This document shows positions 26,458-34,900 of a DNA stretch of 64,000 nucleotides, one piece after another. The stretch comes from Agrococcus sp. SGAir0287. Lineage in GTDB: Bacteria > Actinomycetota > Actinomycetes > Actinomycetales > Microbacteriaceae. The notes beneath the pieces were generated by a model. That model was not told the DNA's origin and ran no database searches. It was given only the letters and a program-made list of their open reading frames with translations. The position numbers and the translations under genes were made by a program. Numbering within the stretch: the stretch's first letter is position 1; the number at the start of each line of letters is the position of its first letter. The stretch covers positions 2,356,001 through 2,420,000 of the forward strand of contig NZ_CP027942.1 of assembly GCF_005484985.1 (NCBI RefSeq). Direction: 5' to 3'.

Positions 26458-29400
26458 TCAGCGGAAGTCGCGCGACCGCGGCGCGGCCGCGTCGAACGGC
26501 TCGATGTGGTCGGCCATCATCGTCACGACGCCCTGCGAGTGCTGCAGGATGCCGCGCACCTTGAGCGCCGCCGAGTGCTTCGCGACGCTGCGGTACCGCT
26601 TCCACAGCCCGACGGAGCAGACGACGTTGAGCATGCCCGTCTCGTCCTCGATGTTCATGAACGTCACCCCCTGCGCCGTCTGCGGGCGCTGCCGATGCGT
26701 GACGATGCCCGCCGCCCAGCGGCGCCTGCCGGGCTCGAGCTCCGGCAGGCGCGCGATGGGCACGACGCCGTCGGCCTCGAGCGCCGCGCGGGCGTGCCGC
26801 ACGGGATGGTCGTCCGGGCTCACGCCCGTCGCCCAGATGTCGAGCGCCGTCTGCTCGGCCTCGGACAGGACCGGCAGCAGCGGCGGCTGCACCGTCACCG
26901 ACGTGCCCTCGAGCTGATCCTCGCGCTCGGTGGACGCAGGGGCCGCGAGCCACAGCGCCTGCCGGCGCTCGAGCCCGAGCCCCTCGAAGGCGCCGGCCGT
27001 CGCGAGCGACTCGAGCTGCCTGCGGTCGAGGCGGGCGCGCCGCGCGACGTCGTCGATGCCCGTGAACGGCGACTGGGCGCGCGCCTCGACGATGCGCTCG
27101 GCGTCGTCGACGCCGACGTGCGCGACGCTCGACAGGCCCAGGCGCACCGCGAACCCGCGGTCGCGCCGGTGCCGCTCGTGGTCGTTGGGGCCGGGCTCCC
27201 ACGGCACGGTGGGCTGGTGGGGCTCGAGGCACGCGTCGTCGCCGCCGGCCTGATCGCCGTGCCGCTCGAGGTCGGCCATGGCCGCCGAGCGCACGAGGTC
27301 GGGGCCGAGCACCTCGACCCCGTGCCTGCGCGCATCCGCGCTCAGCGTCTGCGCCGACCAGAACCCCATGGGCTGCGCCCGCAGCAGCCCCGCGAGGAAC
27401 GCCGCGGGATGGTGCAGCTTCAGCCACGACGAGGCGTACACGAGCTTGCCGAACGCGAGCGAGTGCGACTCGGCGAAGCCGAACCCAGCGAACGCCTCGA
27501 TCCGGCGCCAGATGCTCTCGGCGAGATCGCCGACGATGCCGTTGCGCTCCATGCCCTCGAAGAGGCGCTCGCGCAGCTCGGCCATCCGCTCGCGGCTGCG
27601 CTTCGACCCGATCGCGCGGCGCAGCTCGTCGCCGTCGGCCGCCGAGAAGCCGCCGACCGCCGTCGCGATCTGCATGAGCTGCTCCTGGAAGAGCGGCACC
27701 CCGAGCGTGCGGCGCAGCACGGGCTCGACGAGCGGATGCGGGTACGTGATGGGCTCCTGCCCGCTGCGCCTGCGCAGGTACGGGTGCACGGCGTCGCCCT
27801 GGATCGGACCGGGGCGGATGAGCGCGATCTCGATGACGAGGTCGTAGAACGATCGCGGCTTGAGCCTCGGCAGCGTCGCGAGCTGCGCGCGCGACTCGAC
27901 CTGGAAGACGCCCACGGCATCCGCTGCGCACAGCATGTCGTAGACGCCGGGCTCCTCGGCGGGGATCGTCGCGACCGTCCACCGCTCGCCGAGGTGCTCG
28001 GCGGCGATGTCCATGGTGTGCTGCATCGCGCCGAGCATGCCGAGGCCGAGCAGGTCGAACTTCACGAGCCCCATCCACTCGCAGTCGTCCTTGTCCCACT
28101 GCAGCACCGTGCGCCCCTCCATGCGGGCGGGCTCGATGGGGCAGACGTGGCCGACGGGCTCCTTCGTGAGCACCATGCCGCCCGAGTGGATGCCGAGGTG
28201 GCGCGGCGCGTGCATGAAGTCGTCGGCGAGGGCGAGGACGGGGTCCGGGATGCCCTCGGTGCCGTCGACCGACGGCGCGCTCCACCCCTCGATGCGCTTC
28301 GACCACGCGTTCTGCTGCCCGACGGCGTAGCCGAGCGCCTTCGCGGCGTCGCGCACCGCCGACTTCGGCCGGTAGGTGATGACGTTCGCGACCTGCGCCG
28401 CGTTGCGCCGGCCGTAGCGCTCGTAGACGTGCTGGATGACCTCCTCGCGCCGTGCGGCGTCGAAGTCGATGTCGATGTCGGGCTCCTCGGTGCGGATCAT
28501 CGAGATGAAGCGCTCGAAGGGCAGGTCGTACAGGATCGGGTCGACCGCCGTGATGCCGAGGATGAAGCACACGGCGCTCGCCACCGCCGAGCCGCGACCC
28601 TGGCAGAGGATGCCCCGGCCGTGCGCGAAGTCGGCGATCTCGCTGACGATGAGGAAGTAGCCGGCGAAGCCCTTCTCCTCGATGAGCCGCAGCTCGTGCG
28701 CGAGACGCCGCTCGATCCTCGCGTGGTCGAGCGCACCGTCGTCCGGCGGATAGACGCGATCGCGCCGCTCGGCGACGAGGTGGCGCAGCCACGTCATCTG
28801 CGTGTGCCCGGCGGGCACCTCGGTGTCGGGCAGGTGCGGGCTCGCGGCGCGCAGGCTGAAGGCGAGCTCGCGCCCGATGGCGGCGGCGCGATCGACGACG
28901 CCGGGAAAGGCGCGGAACCGCCACGCCATCTCGGCGCCCGAGCGCAGCCGGGGCACGCCGCCGGCGGGCAGCCAGCCGTCGAGCTCGTCGATGCTGCGGC
29001 GCGCGCGCACCGCCGCCATCGCATCCCCCAGCAGCTGCTGCCTGGGCCCTGCGACGTGCGCGTTCGTCGTCGCGATCACGGGCAGGCCGCGGCGCTCGGC
29101 GAGCGCGTGCAGCGCCTGGTTGCGCTCGCCGTCGTCGGGCAGGCCGAGGTCGGTGAGCTCGACGACGACGCCCTCGGCGCCGAAGAGGGACACGAGCCGG
29201 TCGAGCTCGGCGCCCGCCGCATCCGCCCCGTCGCGCTCGAGCGCTCGACGCACGGCGCCCTTGCGGCAGCCCGTCGACACGAGCCACTCGCCCGCTCGCT
29301 CGGCGACCTGCTCGAGGTGCAGGATCGGGCGGCCCTTCTCGCCGCCCGCGAGGTAGCCGTCGGTGATCGTCGCGGCGAGCCGCCGGTAGCCCTCCGGGCT

Positions 29401-29808
29401 GCGGGCGAGCACGAGCAGGTGGTCGCCGACGGGGTCGGCGACGCCCGTCTGCGGCTCGGGCAGCCCGAGGCTCAGCTCGGCGCCGAAGACGGTGGCGAGC
29501 CCTGCGTGGTCGGCAGCCTCGGCGAAGCGCACGGCTCCGTAGAGCCCGTCGTGGTCGACGAGCGCGAGCGCCTCGAGCCCGAGCGCCGTCGCCTCGGTGA
29601 CGAGCTGCGCGGGGCTGGAGGCGCCGTCGAGGAACGAGTAGTGCGAGTGGGCGTGCAGCTCGGCGTACGGCACGACGCGCGCCGGATCGGGCCGCGTGCG
29701 CAGCTCGCGCTGCTCGGGCACGGGCACGAGGGAGGGCGCATCGGTGGCGCGGCCGTCGAGGATCGCCTCGAGCTCGCGCCACGGCATCGGCGGGTTGCGC
29801 CAGCCCAT
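26458..29808 (-). CDS. dnaE2: Error-prone DNA polymerase DnaE2
   Basis: 1116 residues, a C-family polymerase alpha subunit specialised for translesion synthesis with ImuB and ImuA. Domains in order: PHP (about 45-280, beginning ELHAHSHYSFLDGASSP), the palm with catalytic Asp residues in EEPDIDIDFD (about 440), fingers (GGFSAADGDELRRAIGSKR), helix-hairpin-helix (about 880-930), and a C-terminal OB fold (GVTFMNIEDETG). The ATG at 29808 follows AGGAGG. A LexA box lies 96 bp upstream. DnaE2 lacks the replisome contacts of DnaE1 and raises mutation rate after DNA damage. Its partners imuA-imuB are 7-10 kb away, not adjacent. Confidence 0.96.
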   Translation of the reverse strand: MGWRNPPMPWRELEAILDGRATDAPSLVPVPEQRELRTRPDPARVVPYAELHAHSHYSFLDGASSPAQLVTEATALGLEALALVDHDGLYGAVRFAEAADHAGLATVFGAELSLGLPEPQTGVADPVGDHLLVLARSPEGYRRLAATITDGYLAGGEKGRPILHLEQVAERAGEWLVSTGCRKGAVRRALERDGADAAGAELDRLVSLFGAEGVVVELTDLGLPDDGERNQALHALAERRGLPVIATTNAHVAGPRQQLLGDAMAAVRARRSIDELDGWLPAGGVPRLRSGAEMAWRFRAFPGVVDRAAAIGRELAFSLRAASPHLPDTEVPAGHTQMTWLRHLVAERRDRVYPPDDGALDHARIERRLAHELRLIEEKGFAGYFLIVSEIADFAHGRGILCQGRGSAVASAVCFILGITAVDPILYDLPFERFISMIRTEEPDIDIDFDAARREEVIQHVYERYGRRNAAQVANVITYRPKSAVRDAAKALGYAVGQQNAWSKRIEGWSAPSVDGTEGIPDPVLALADDFMHAPRHLGIHSGGMVLTKEPVGHVCPIEPARMEGRTVLQWDKDDCEWMGLVKFDLLGLGMLGAMQHTMDIAAEHLGERWTVATIPAEEPGVYDMLCAADAVGVFQVESRAQLATLPRLKPRSFYDLVIEIALIRPGPIQGDAVHPYLRRRSGQEPITYPHPLVEPVLRRTLGVPLFQEQLMQIATAVGGFSAADGDELRRAIGSKRSRERMAELRERLFEGMERNGIVGDLAESIWRRIEAFAGFGFAESHSLAFGKLVYASSWLKLHHPAAFLAGLLRAQPMGFWSAQTLSADARRHGVEVLGPDLVRSAAMADLERHGDQAGGDDACLEPHQPTVPWEPGPNDHERHRRDRGFAVRLGLSSVAHVGVDDAERIVEARAQSPFTGIDDVARRARLDRRQLESLATAGAFEGLGLERRQALWLAAPASTEREDQLEGTSVTVQPPLLPVLSEAEQTALDIWATGVSPDDHPVRHARAALEADGVVPIARLPELEPGRRRWAAGIVTHRQRPQTAQGVTFMNIEDETGMLNVVCSVGLWKRYRSVAKHSAALKVRGILQHSQGVVTMMADHIEPFDAAAPRSRDFR

Positions 29809-29903
29809 CCTCGCCTCCTGCTCGGTCGAGTCGCGGATGCGGTCGCATCCGTCGTGCGCATCGGGCCGGCCACCACGATGGTCGCTGCGACGATACGCCG
29901 GAT

Positions 29904-29919
29904 TCGAACGTATGTTCGA
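29904..29919 (-). promoter_or_regulatory. LexA (SOS) box of dnaE2
   Basis: TCGAACGTATGTTCGA is a perfect palindrome matching the actinobacterial consensus TCGAAC-N4-GTTCGA. It lies 96 bp upstream of the dnaE2 start. The same 16 bases occur before imuA. The surrounding gap 29809-30158 also holds the inverted repeat at 30020-30075 and nothing else I can support. Confidence 0.92.
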
Positions 29920-30019
29920 CCTCCGACGACGATTCGCCTCAAGGTGCGGTGGAGGGTTGCACCTCCGCCCGTGGCCTGACCGGTCCCTTGCGGTCGACGA
30001 GTGGCCACCTCTGGTCGAT

Positions 30020-30075
30020 CAGTGGTCGATGGATGTCGCCGACACGCCCAGAGCGGCGACATCCATCGACCACTG
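30020..30075. repeat. Perfect 22-bp inverted repeat with conserved loop
   Basis: Arms 30020-30041 and 30054-30075 are exact reverse complements (start CAGTGGTCGATGGATG, end CATCCATCGACCACTG) around a 12-nt loop ACACGCCCAGAG. A second, more degenerate copy on the opposite strand lies at 39806-39862. It could be a mobile REP-type element or a bidirectional terminator. Confidence 0.8.
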
Positions 30076-30158
30076 ACGGCCTCGGAGGGATGCGCGACCG
30101 GGGGATGCGGGCGGCGCGCCTCGGCCGTCGTGTCGGAGGTCGGTGCGACCCTCGTGGC

Positions 30159-30383
30159 ATGACCCACCACGACGAGCCCGAGCTCCGGCTCTGCGAGAGC
30201 GCGTGGTGCACGACCGCCTACCTGCCCGAGGAGGGCTTCGGCGGTCGCTGCCCCGCCTGCCTCGCGGTCGCCGACGAGCACCACGCCTACGGCCACGCGA
30301 CGCCGGTCGACGACTGCCTCGAGTGCGATCGCATGCCGAGCCTCGGCACCGCGCGCTCGCGCATCCGTCGCACCGCCGCGTAG
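30159..30383 (+). CDS. Small cysteine-rich, zinc-ribbon-like protein, 74 aa
   Basis: Five acidic and polar residues start the chain (MTHHDEPELRL), then cysteines in the pattern C-x5-C (LCESAWC), C-x2-C (RCPACLA) and C-x2-C (DCLECDR). The layout suggests one or two zinc sites. Histidines are frequent (DEHHAYGHA). No family is recognised. The ATG at 30159 has GGAGG 20 nt upstream, too far to be convincing, so start and expression are uncertain. It precedes the GntR regulator by about 80 bp and may be independent. Codon use resembles neighbouring genes. Confidence 0.6.
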   Translation: MTHHDEPELRLCESAWCTTAYLPEEGFGGRCPACLAVADEHHAYGHATPVDDCLECDRMPSLGTARSRIRRTAA

Positions 30384-30462
30384 CCGAGCCTTCGACGGCG
30401 AGCGTCGCCGCAACGACCTCGGGCTGACTAGTCTGATGCACGGTCGACAGGGCGGGGAGGAC

Positions 30463-31227
30463 ATGCACGGCGACGCATCCCGTCCGCTCGCGCGGTCCCT
30501 CAGCCGTGCCCGCATCGGCTCCGGCCTGTACGCGCAGGTCGTCGAGACGCTCGGGCAGGAGATCGTCGACGGCACGATCGCGACCGGCTCCATCCTCGGC
30601 AGCGACGAGGTGTGCGCGCGCTTCGGCGTCTCGCGATCGGTCGTGCGCGAGGCCGTGCGCACCCTCGGCTCCATGGGGCTCGTCGCGCCGCGCCCGCAGG
30701 TGGGCACGCGCGTCCAGCCACCGACGGAGTGGGACCTGCTGAATCCGCACATCGTGCGCTGGCGCAGCGCCGGCGTCGGCGGCGTCGAGCAGCTGCGCGA
30801 GCTGCTCGAGCTGCGTCTCGGGCTCGAGCCGGTCGCGGCGAGGCTGGCGGCGACGCGGATGCCGCCAGCGGAGGCAGACCGACTCGTCGCATGCGTGGCG
30901 GGCATGGAGTCCGCCCTCGCCGCCGGCGACGCACCGCGCTACTTCGCCTTCGACGTCGAGTTCCACGCCCTCCTGCTCGACGGCTCCGGCAACGGCGTGA
31001 TGGCGCGGCTGGCGGAGGCTGTCGGCATCACGATCGCGGCACGCAGCCGCGACCCGAGACCCGGCATGGACGGCATCCGGCCGTCGTCGGTCGTCGACCA
31101 CCGCGCGCTCGCCGAGGCGATCGCCGCGGGCGACGCCGATGCGGCGGAGGCGTCGGCTCGCGTGGTCGTGCGCGACACGCTCGCCGAGATCGACGACATC
31201 GCCGGCGCCTCCGACTCCGCGGCCTGA
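30463..31227 (+). CDS. GntR-family (FCD) transcriptional regulator
   Basis: 254 residues. The N-terminal winged helix (about 15-85) has VVETLGQEIVDGTIATGSIL, the recognition helix SDEVCARFGVSRSVVREAVR and LGSMGLVAPRPQVGTRV. The C-terminal FCD domain (about 105-245) has the metal-binding pattern of the family: FDVEFHALLLDGSGN, and VDHRALAEAIAAGDADAAE. FCD regulators sense organic acids. It sits directly upstream of two hydroxyacid dehydrogenase genes and a transporter and is probably their repressor. The ATG at 30463 follows GGGGAGG. TAGTCT (30429-30434) is a good -10. A hairpin terminator at 31275 separates it from the operon. Confidence 0.9.
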   Translation: MHGDASRPLARSLSRARIGSGLYAQVVETLGQEIVDGTIATGSILGSDEVCARFGVSRSVVREAVRTLGSMGLVAPRPQVGTRVQPPTEWDLLNPHIVRWRSAGVGGVEQLRELLELRLGLEPVAARLAATRMPPAEADRLVACVAGMESALAAGDAPRYFAFDVEFHALLLDGSGNGVMARLAEAVGITIAARSRDPRPGMDGIRPSSVVDHRALAEAIAAGDADAAEASARVVVRDTLAEIDDIAGASDSAA

Positions 31228-31274
31228 GCCCGCACGGCACGATCGCCCGGCGCTCGGCGCATCGTCAGCGGGTA

Positions 31275-31303
31275 GGCGCCGTCGCACGCTCCTCGACGGC
31301 GCC
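31275..31303 (+). terminator. Terminator of the GntR gene
   Basis: GGCGCCGTCG (31275-31284) pairs perfectly with CGACGGCGCC (31294-31303), loop of 9 nt. Confidence 0.7.
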
Positions 31304-31353
31304 CGACCGACGCGCCGCACCGACCGCGCTGCCGCGACGCGCCGATGCGCGTT

Positions 31354-31376
31354 GCAATAAGTATGACGAGTATGAG
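31354..31376 (+). promoter_or_regulatory. Promoter/operator of the hydroxyacid operon
   Basis: A locally AT-rich patch GCAATAAGTATGACGAGTAT carries two direct GTATGA repeats 9 bp apart (31361-31366 and 31370-31375). TATGAC or TATGAG can serve as -10. The AT content stands out here, so it is a good candidate site for the adjacent GntR protein. Confidence 0.45.
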
Positions 31377-31421
31377 TGAATGGCGGACGACCCGACATCC
31401 CGTGCGAAGGAGCACCGACCG

Positions 31422-32459
31422 ATGACGATCCCCTCCGACCGCCTGCTCGACTGGACGACGCGCCTCCTCGTCGAATGGGGATTCGCCCCCGACGACGCCG
31501 CCTACGTCGCCGCCGGCCTCGTCGACGCGAACCTGCGCGGCGTCGACTCGCACGGCGTCATCCGCCTGCCCGCGTATCGCGCGCGCATCGATGCCGGTCT
31601 CGTCTCCCCCACCGCCGTCCCCGTCGTCGAGCAGCGCGGCGCGGTCGTGCGGATCGACGCCGCCGGGGCGCAGGGTCAGCTCGCCGCACGCGCGGCCGTC
31701 GAGGCCGTCGACGCCGCGGCCACCGCCCACGGCGTCGGCACGGTCGTCGTGCGCGGCTCGGCGCACTTCGGCACCGCGGGCACGTACGCGCGTGCGCTCG
31801 CCGCACGCGGCAAGGTCGCCATGGTCGTGTCGAACTCCGAGCCGGGCGTCGTGCCCTTCGGCGGCCGCGAGCCGCTGCTGGGCACGAACCCCTTCGCGTT
31901 CGCCGCACCCACGAGCGGCGAGCCCGTGAGCCTCGACATGGCCACGAGCACGAGCGCGATGGGCAAGGTCTTCGTCGCCCGGGCGGCGGGCACGTCGATC
32001 CCCGACACCTGGGGCGTCGACGCCGAGGGCCGCCCGACCACCGACCCGCATGCCGTGGTCGCGCTGCTGCCCGCCGGTGGACCGAAGGGCTACGGCATCG
32101 GCTTCCTCGTGGAGATCCTCGGCGGCGTGCTCTCGGGCGCGGCCATCGCGAGCGGCATCGGCAGCATGTACGACGACTTCTCGAAGCCGCAGGACGTCGG
32201 CCACTGGATGCTCGCGCTCGATGCGGAGGCGTTCATGCCCCTCGGCGAGCTCCAGGAGCGGATGGATGCGCTCGTCGCAGAGGCGCACGCCATCGCCCCT
32301 GCGCCGGGCTCCGACGAGGTGCTCGTCCCCGGCGAGCCCGAGGAGCGCACGCGGCGCACTCGACTCGCCGACGGCATCGCACTGCCCGACGCGACCGTCG
32401 ACGACCTCGTCGCGCTCGGCGAGCGCTTCGCGGTGCCCTTCGAGGGCGGTGCGCGATGA
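31422..32459 (+). CDS. Ldh-family (malate/L-lactate/ureidoglycolate) dehydrogenase
   Basis: 345 residues, an NAD(P)-dependent 2-hydroxyacid dehydrogenase of the Ldh_2 fold, unrelated to classical LDH. Recognisable stretches: ANLRGVDSHGVIRLPAY (catalytic His in DSHG), VRGSAHFGTAG, PGVVPFGGREPLLGTNPFAF, and PKGYGIGFLVEILGGVLSG. Members act on malate, L-lactate, L-sulfolactate, ureidoglycolate or related acids; which one applies is not visible. The ATG at 31422 is chosen for its AAGGAG; an ATG at 31380 in frame has no ribosome site. It is the first gene of a three-gene operon and overlaps the next by 4 bp. Confidence 0.87.
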   Translation: MTIPSDRLLDWTTRLLVEWGFAPDDAAYVAAGLVDANLRGVDSHGVIRLPAYRARIDAGLVSPTAVPVVEQRGAVVRIDAAGAQGQLAARAAVEAVDAAATAHGVGTVVVRGSAHFGTAGTYARALAARGKVAMVVSNSEPGVVPFGGREPLLGTNPFAFAAPTSGEPVSLDMATSTSAMGKVFVARAAGTSIPDTWGVDAEGRPTTDPHAVVALLPAGGPKGYGIGFLVEILGGVLSGAAIASGIGSMYDDFSKPQDVGHWMLALDAEAFMPLGELQERMDALVAEAHAIAPAPGSDEVLVPGEPEERTRRTRLADGIALPDATVDDLVALGERFAVPFEGGAR

Positions 32460-33403
32460 AGGTGCTCGTGCCGACGATCGTCGACGGGCTCGACGCCCTC
32501 GAGGGCGCCCAGGTCGTGCGCTTCGACCCTGCCGCGCCCATCCCCGACGAGCATCTCGATGCCGACGTGCTCGTGGGCTGGGGCCTGGGCGACGCGCAGC
32601 TCGCCGATGCCGCGACGCGCCTGCGCTCCCTGCGCATGGTGCAGCTGCTCTCGGCGGGCAGCGACGCCGCGCTCGCCGCGGGCTTCGCGCCCGGCGTCGC
32701 GATCTGCAGCGGTCGATCGCTGCACGATCGCCCCGTCGCCGAGCACGCGCTCGCGCTCATCCTGGCCGCGGCCAGGCGTCTGCACACGCTCGTGCGGGCG
32801 CAGCTCGAGCACCGTTGGGCGAGCGAGCTCGGCGGCATCCAGCCCGAGCCATCGCCCGGCGTCTTCACCACCCTGCGCGACGCGCGCGTCACGATCTGGG
32901 GCTACGGCAGCATCGGCAGCACCCTCGCTCCGCATCTGCAGGCGCTCGGCGCGCACGTGACGGGCGCCGCGACCCGTGCGCGCACGGAGGGCGACGTCGA
33001 GGTCGTCGATCGCGATGCGCTGCCCGCGCTGCTCGAGCGGACGGACGTGCTCGTCATGATCCTGCCCGCGACCGACGCCACGCGGCATGCGCTCGACGCG
33101 ACGATGCTCGCGCACCTGCCGCGCCACGCGTGGGTCGTGAACGTCGGCCGCGGTGCGACCGTCGACGAGGCGGCGCTCGTGGCCGCGCTCGAGGCGGATG
33201 CGCTCGGCGGGGCGGCGCTCGACGTCACCGAGGTCGAGCCGCTGCCCGCCTCGTCGCCGCTCTGGGAGCGCGACGACGTCATCCTCACGCCGCATGCCGC
33301 GGGCGGGCGGCCGCTCGGCGCTGCGTCGCTCGTCGCCGCGAACGTCGCAGCGCTCGCGAACGGCGACCCGCTCGCCAACCTCGTGCAGGTCGTCGGCGAC
33401 TGA
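32456..33403 (+). CDS. D-isomer-specific 2-hydroxyacid dehydrogenase
   Basis: 315 residues. It is NAD(P)H-dependent and interconverts 2-oxoacids and D-2-hydroxyacids. The Rossmann motif GYGSIG (about 144-149) and the catalytic trio are present: Arg in VNVGRGATVDE, Glu in DVTEVEPLP and His in LTPHAAGG. It starts ATGA within the stop of the Ldh gene. Pairing an L-type and a D-type enzyme would allow racemisation of a hydroxyacid through its oxoacid, or handling of both stereoisomers of one substrate (inference). The next gene encodes the transporter 42 bp downstream. Confidence 0.9.
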   Translation: MKVLVPTIVDGLDALEGAQVVRFDPAAPIPDEHLDADVLVGWGLGDAQLADAATRLRSLRMVQLLSAGSDAALAAGFAPGVAICSGRSLHDRPVAEHALALILAAARRLHTLVRAQLEHRWASELGGIQPEPSPGVFTTLRDARVTIWGYGSIGSTLAPHLQALGAHVTGAATRARTEGDVEVVDRDALPALLERTDVLVMILPATDATRHALDATMLAHLPRHAWVVNVGRGATVDEAALVAALEADALGGAALDVTEVEPLPASSPLWERDDVILTPHAAGGRPLGAASLVAANVAALANGDPLANLVQVVGD

Positions 33404-33445
33404 CCGACGGCCCCCCCGCATCCGCATCCAGGCGAAGGAGCCGAC

Positions 33446-34849
33446 ATGACCGAGACCGCACCGGCTCGCCCGACCACCGTGGTCGAGGGCGACCCCTACG
33501 TCCTCGACCCCGCGAAGGTGCAGGAGCCGCCCAAGGGCTGGCGGGCGAGCATGCGCCTGCTCGGGCCCGGGATGATCACGAGCGCCGCGATCGTCGGCTC
33601 CGGCGAGCTCATCACGGCGACGACGCTGGGCGCGCAGGTCGGCTTCATGCTGCTGTGGCTCGTCTTCGTGTCGACGTTCGTGAAGGTCGCCGTGCAGATC
33701 GAGCTCGCGCGCTGGACGATCTCGACGGGCAAGCCGGCGCTGTTCGGCTACGACCTCGTGCCGCCGCGGATCTTCCAGCGCGGCTGGATCTCGTACCTCT
33801 CGGTGCTCATGGTGCTGCAGTTCGTCACGAGCCAGGCGGGCGTGATCTCGACGAGCGGCCTCGCGCTGTCGATCCTCATGCCGGTCTTCGGCCCGCCCGC
33901 GAGCGTCGCATCCATCGGGTTCTGGGTGGCGCTGCTCGTCGTCGCTGCCATCGCCATCCACATCGCCAATCGGTACACGGTCGTCGAGCGCGTCTCGACG
34001 GTGCTCGTCGGCATCGTGACGTTCGCCGCGATCGCCCTGGTCTTCGGCATCCAGGCGACGCCCTTCGCGTGGGACGGGGCGGACGTCGGCTCCGGCCTCA
34101 CCTTCCAGCTTGCGCTCGGCGCCGTCGGCGTCGCGATCTCGATGTTCGGGCTCACGGGCGTCGGCGCCGGGGAGGTCACGAGCTACTCGTTCTGGTGCGT
34201 CGAGAAGGGCTACGCCGCGTGGACCGGACCGAACGACGGCTCGGAGGCGTGGCAGCGACGCGCGCGCGGCTGGATCGCCGTCATGAAGAAGGACGCATGG
34301 GTGTCGTGGGTCGTCTACACGCTCTCGACCGCCGCCTTCTACGTGCTGGGTGCCGCCGTGCTGCACCCGCAGGGGCTCGTCCCCGAGGGCAGCGAGGTGC
34401 TCACGACGATCTCGCGCATCTTCTCCGACACCCTCGGCCCGTGGGCAGGCGTCGCCTTCCTCGTCTTCGCGGCGATCACGCTGTACAAGACGATCCTCGC
34501 GAACGTGCCGAGCCTGTCGCGGCTCACGGTCGCCGCGTTCGCGATCTTCGGCGCGTTCGACTGGAGCGACGCCAGGATGCGCGCCCGCTGGCTGCGCATC
34601 ATGATGATCGCGATGCCCGTGCTGTGGGGACTGCTCGGCGTCGTCGTGAACGCGCCGCTCGCGCTCGTCATCATCGGCGGCACGCTCAACGCGTTCTACC
34701 TCATCGCGGTGGCGATCGCGACGGCGTACCTCTCGTTCACGCAGACGGATCGCAGCATCAAGGACGGCCGCCTCACGACCGCCTACCTGGTCGTGTCGGC
34801 GATCGCGATCGTCGCGGTCGGCGTGTTCGGGCTGATCAACCTGTTCTGA
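33446..34849 (+). CDS. NRAMP-fold transporter lacking the DPGN metal motif
   Basis: 467 residues with about 11 membrane helices. The N-terminal GPGMITSAAIVGSGELITAT aligns with helix 1 of NRAMP transporters. The metal-binding D-P-G-N is replaced by G-S-G-E, and helix 6 has SMFGLTGVGAGEV where NRAMP has an M-P-H-type metal site. The fold is therefore NRAMP-like but the substrate is probably not Mn2+/Fe2+. The operon with two hydroxyacid dehydrogenases and an FCD regulator suggests an organic-acid substrate, though Mg2+ or another cation remains possible. The ATG at 33446 follows GAAGGAG. A bidirectional terminator follows. Confidence 0.82.
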   Translation: MTETAPARPTTVVEGDPYVLDPAKVQEPPKGWRASMRLLGPGMITSAAIVGSGELITATTLGAQVGFMLLWLVFVSTFVKVAVQIELARWTISTGKPALFGYDLVPPRIFQRGWISYLSVLMVLQFVTSQAGVISTSGLALSILMPVFGPPASVASIGFWVALLVVAAIAIHIANRYTVVERVSTVLVGIVTFAAIALVFGIQATPFAWDGADVGSGLTFQLALGAVGVAISMFGLTGVGAGEVTSYSFWCVEKGYAAWTGPNDGSEAWQRRARGWIAVMKKDAWVSWVVYTLSTAAFYVLGAAVLHPQGLVPEGSEVLTTISRIFSDTLGPWAGVAFLVFAAITLYKTILANVPSLSRLTVAAFAIFGAFDWSDARMRARWLRIMMIAMPVLWGLLGVVVNAPLALVIIGGTLNAFYLIAVAIATAYLSFTQTDRSIKDGRLTTAYLVVSAIAIVAVGVFGLINLF

Positions 34850-34857
34850 CGCCGCGT

Positions 34858-34897
34858 GCCGACGCTCCGTCGCCACCGCGGGTGGCGGGGCGTCGGC
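34858..34897. terminator. Bidirectional terminator between convergent genes
   Basis: GCCGACGC (34858-34865) pairs with GCGTCGGC (34890-34897), and inside lies CGCCACC-GCG-GGTGGCG. It sits between the transporter stop (34849) and the convergent stop at 34901. Confidence 0.7.
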
Positions 34898-34900
34898 GGG

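Noticed and set aside
21266..29848. A single 2860-codon protein on the minus strand
   Set aside because: The open frame runs antisense to purU, gabD and the endonuclease and overlaps dnaE2 in another frame. Its translation is Arg/Ala/Gly low complexity, a product of high third-position GC.
30000..30080. Small peptide genes covering the inverted repeat (translation containing WSMDVADTP)
   Set aside because: The same peptide-like string appears wherever the repeat occurs and on both strands, as expected from a DNA palindrome rather than from coding.
31380..31421. Alternative start of the Ldh gene at ATG 31380
   Set aside because: It lies too close to the promoter and has no ribosome site, while ATG 31422 has AAGGAG at good spacing and gives the usual family N-terminus.
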